From the NCBI GenBank assembly GCA_947071365.1, contig CAMTFT010000094.1:1-6734 (forward strand): 6,734 bases of DNA, read 5' to 3'. Of the stretch, positions 4,570 through 6,734 are shown in pieces (position 1 is the first letter of the stretch; the number at the start of each line of letters is the position of its first letter). A program made the position numbers and the translations under genes. This DNA is from an uncultured bacterium (GTDB taxonomy: Bacteria > Bacillota > Clostridia > Lachnospirales > Lachnospiraceae). The notes under the pieces are model-generated. The model ran no database searches. It was not told the DNA's origin and was given only the letters and a program-made list of their open reading frames with translations.

Positions 4570-6572
4570 TACTTGCGCTGGTCGGTAATCAAAATTGCGG
4601 TAAGACAACGCTGTTCAACCAGATGACTGGTTCCAATCAGCATGTGGGGAATTTCCCCGGTGTTACGGTGGATCAGAAGATGGGAGAAGTGCGGGATGTC
4701 AAAGGCTGCTCTGTGGTGGATCTGCCCGGCATTTACTCGCTGCGTCCTTACACGAACGAGGAGATCGTGACCCGGGATTTTATTCTGAACGAAAAGCCGG
4801 ATGGTATTTTAAACATTGTTGACGCTACAAATATTGAACGAAACCTGTATCTGACACTGCAGCTTATGGAAATGCATGTGCCCATGGTACTGGCGCTGAA
4901 TATGATGGATGAGGTGAGGGGCAACGGAGGAACCATCGATATCCGCAAGATGTCGGAGGCTCTCGGGATTCCCGTTATTCCCATCAGTGCCGTAAAAAAT
5001 GAGGGTATTTCCGAGCTGACCCACGCGATCGTGGACGTGGCTCAGAAAAAAACGTATCCGAGAGTGACGGATTTCTGCGGGCCGGGACCGGTACACCGAT
5101 GTATTCATGCGGTTTCCCATCTGATAGAGGATCACGCACAGAATCTGGGGATATCCGCCAGATTTGCGGGTACGAAGCTGATCGAGGGCGATAAGGACAT
5201 TATTGACCGTCTGGGCCTGAATCAGAACGAGCTGGAGATGATGGAGCACAGTATCGTGGAGATGGAGCATGAGCGGGGACTGGACCGTAACGCGGCTCTG
5301 GCTGAGATGCGGTATGACTTTATTGAGACGGTCTGTGAACGCTCCGTGGTAAAATGCCATGAGAGCAAAGAACATATCCGCAGCCTGAAGATCGACAGTG
5401 TTCTGACGCATAAATATCTGGCGATTCCGCTGTTCCTGGCGATCATGCTGATGATTTTCTGGCTGACCTTCGGGGTGGTCGGTTCCTTCCTCAGTGATCT
5501 GATGGCTGCGGGTATTGATTCCCTGACACAGGCAGCGGCTGCGGGACTGGAAGCGTACGGCATCAATCCGGTTGTCAAGAGCCTTGTGATCGACGGTATT
5601 TTTGCAGGAGTCGGAAGCGTGCTCAGCTTCCTTCCGCTGATCGTTGTCCTGTTTTTCTTTCTGTCGATTCTGGAGGATACGGGATATATGGCAAGGGTGG
5701 CTTTCGTTATGGATAAGCTGCTGCGTAAAATCGGACTCTCCGGCAGGAGCTTTGTGCCGATGCTGATAGGCTTCGGATGCTCTGTTCCGGCTATCATGGC
5801 TTCCCGGACGCTTTCCTCGGAACGCGACAGGCGGATGACGATTCTGCTGACGCCGTTCATGAGCTGTTCGGCGAAGATACCGATCTATGCAGTGTTTGCG
5901 GCGGCCTTTTTCCAGAAATACCAGGCGCTCGTGATGATCGGGCTGTACGTATTCGGAATGATCGTGGGAATTATCTGCGCGATTATTCTGGAGCATACGG
6001 TATACCGCGGCAATCCGGTGCCCTTCGTTATGGAGCTGCCGAATTACCGTTTCCCGTCAGCAAAAAGCGTTCTGCTGCTGATGTGGGAGAAGGCAAAGGA
6101 TTTTATTCAGAAGGCGTTTACGATTATTTTTGCGGCAACGGTCATTATCTGGTTTTTGCAGACCTTTGACCTTAAATTAAATGTGGTAACAGACAGCGCA
6201 GACAGTTTGCTGGCTCTGGTGGGGAAATGGATCGCGCCGATACTGCGGCCGCTTGGATTTGAGGACTGGAGAGTGTCCACGGCGCTGATTACCGGATTTA
6301 CGGCAAAAGAGGCGGTCGTGAGCACCATGAGTATTCTGCTGGGAACCTCCATGGAAAACCTTGGCGCATCGCTTTCCGGTGTATTTAACCCGGTTACGGC
6401 TGTCAGCTTTCTCGTATTTACTCTGTTGTATACGCCGTGCGTGGCAGCCATCGCAGCCATCCGCCGGGAGCTGAGTTCCGGCTGGAAAGCGGCGGGAGTA
6501 GCGTTCTTGCAGTGCGCGGTGGCCTGGGTGGCATCCTTCCTTGTGTATCAGCTTCTGCACCTGATATTCTAA
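4566..6572 (+). CDS. feoB: FeoB, ferrous iron transporter with N-terminal G domain
   Basis: FeoB imports Fe(II) across the cytoplasmic membrane. The 668 residues fit the compact FeoB of Bacillota and appear complete. The N-terminal G domain shows G1 GNQNCGKTT (7-15), the G2 Thr in GVTV (32-35), G3 DLPG (52-55), G4 NMMD (112-115) and G5 ISAVK (140-144). G1 has Gln9 where many FeoB proteins have Pro. A helical spacer (GDI-like) domain runs about 169-270. The membrane part begins near residue 283. It has Gate motif 1, GFGCSVPAIMASR, with Cys405; SCSAKIP follows shortly after. Gate motif 2, YTPCVAAIAAIRRE, has Cys625. Ribosome site AGGAGG (4553-4558) lies inside feoA, seven bases before the ATG. 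Iron supplied here would serve the siroheme and 4Fe-4S protein encoded upstream, among others. Confidence 0.97.
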   Translation: MILALVGNQNCGKTTLFNQMTGSNQHVGNFPGVTVDQKMGEVRDVKGCSVVDLPGIYSLRPYTNEEIVTRDFILNEKPDGILNIVDATNIERNLYLTLQLMEMHVPMVLALNMMDEVRGNGGTIDIRKMSEALGIPVIPISAVKNEGISELTHAIVDVAQKKTYPRVTDFCGPGPVHRCIHAVSHLIEDHAQNLGISARFAGTKLIEGDKDIIDRLGLNQNELEMMEHSIVEMEHERGLDRNAALAEMRYDFIETVCERSVVKCHESKEHIRSLKIDSVLTHKYLAIPLFLAIMLMIFWLTFGVVGSFLSDLMAAGIDSLTQAAAAGLEAYGINPVVKSLVIDGIFAGVGSVLSFLPLIVVLFFFLSILEDTGYMARVAFVMDKLLRKIGLSGRSFVPMLIGFGCSVPAIMASRTLSSERDRRMTILLTPFMSCSAKIPIYAVFAAAFFQKYQALVMIGLYVFGMIVGIICAIILEHTVYRGNPVPFVMELPNYRFPSAKSVLLLMWEKAKDFIQKAFTIIFAATVIIWFLQTFDLKLNVVTDSADSLLALVGKWIAPILRPLGFEDWRVSTALITGFTAKEAVVSTMSILLGTSMENLGASLSGVFNPVTAVSFLVFTLLYTPCVAAIAAIRRELSSGWKAAGVAFLQCAVAWVASFLVYQLLHLIF

Positions 6573-6666
6573 GGGGCTGTTATGGCATTCAGGATCCGGC
6601 ATTATATTTGGCAGGGATATTTAGCAGCGCCTGGGGAAAAGGCGGCAGGCGAAACGGAGGCGTCAG

Positions 6667-6691
6667 ATGGGAACATTGGACTATATCATAC
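6667..6691 (+). CDS. 5' fragment of a probable FeoB-associated Cys-rich membrane protein (truncated)
   Basis: GGAGG at 6656-6660 is followed after six bases by ATG at 6667. The eight genomic codons read MGTLDYII, then the adapter begins. Clostridial feoAB operons often carry next a small membrane protein starting MG-x-(x)-D-I/Y-I-I and ending in a Cys-rich tail, and this start fits it in place and sequence. Only the N-terminus is present, so the identification rests on gene order and eight residues. The gap after feoB (6573-6666) otherwise shows nothing convincing. Confidence 0.5.
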
Positions 6692-6734
6692 CTGTCTCTT
6701 ATACACATCTCCGAGCCCACGAGACGGAGCTACA
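6692..6734 (+). other. Nextera Read 2 adapter (reverse complement) with i7 index (not genomic)
   Basis: CTGTCTCTTATACACATCT (6692-6710) is the reverse complement of the Tn5 mosaic end, and CCGAGCCCACGAGAC (6711-6725) completes the Nextera Read 2 adapter. GGAGCTAC (6726-6733) is in the i7 index position, from memory index N718. The final A is the first base of the P7 sequence. Genomic sequence ends at 6691. Confidence 0.98.

Noticed and set aside
4809..5996. 395-residue open frame on the - strand inside feoB
   Set aside because: It is fully antisense to motif-rich FeoB. The translation is rich in His, Arg and Gln without domain pattern, typical of a shadow frame.
6660..6669. GCGTCAGATG identical to ten bases of the Read 1 adapter
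   Set aside because: The match does not extend into the mosaic end on either side and lies at a plausible gene start, so it is taken as chance rather than a chimeric junction.
6582..6691. Open frame from ATG 6582 (MAFRIRHYIW...) after feoB
   Set aside because: It has an AAGGGG five bases upstream but no recognisable family, and it stays open only because it runs into adapter. The ATG at 6667 in another frame has the better ribosome site and expected protein start.
47..6691. CRISPR array, tRNA, rRNA, phage genes or a transposase gene
   Set aside because: No regularly spaced repeats, tRNA-like folds with CCA ends, rRNA signature segments or transposase motifs were seen on either strand.

Overview
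The window looks like a stretch of chromosome from an anaerobic Bacillota, most likely a gut Clostridia of the Lachnospiraceae type. The reasons are strong AGGAGG-type ribosome sites, the FeoB G1 motif GNQNCGKTT, the siroheme reductase type and the YeiH type. This placement is from memory of the protein families and was not searched. All convincing genes are on the + strand. The two outer ends are not biological: positions 1-46 and 6692-6734 are Illumina Nextera adapter, index and flow-cell primer sequence. Only 47-6691 should be read as genomic DNA.

Region 1 (47-4032) is a sulfur-metabolism cluster. A short leader carries two overlapping hairpins. It is followed by a CoA-disulfide/persulfide reductase fused to a C-terminal rhodanese domain (162-1799). 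Next, 42 bases downstream, is a single-subunit siroheme sulfite reductase-like protein with two 4Fe-4S ferredoxin motifs (1842-2795). After a 172-base gap with a long, nearly perfect hairpin comes a YeiH-family membrane protein, a putative sulfite/sulfate exporter (2968-4032). Together they suggest a cell that takes sulfur off persulfides or thiosulfate, reduces the resulting sulfite, and exports the excess.

Region 2 (4033-4326) is non-coding and dense. It holds a weak terminator-like stem and a perfect 26-bp inverted repeat with a 21-base loop. The inverted repeat is bracketed by near-identical 13-base direct repeats. A good promoter follows (TTGACA, 17 bases, TG-extended TACCAT), with two Fur-like boxes over and just after its -10.

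Region 3 (4327-6691) is a ferrous-iron uptake operon. feoA overlaps feoB by 4 bases. The first eight codons of a probable small FeoB-associated Cys-rich membrane protein are cut off by the adapter junction. The iron operon appears to be a separate, iron-regulated unit. It is functionally compatible with the iron-rich sulfur enzymes next to it.
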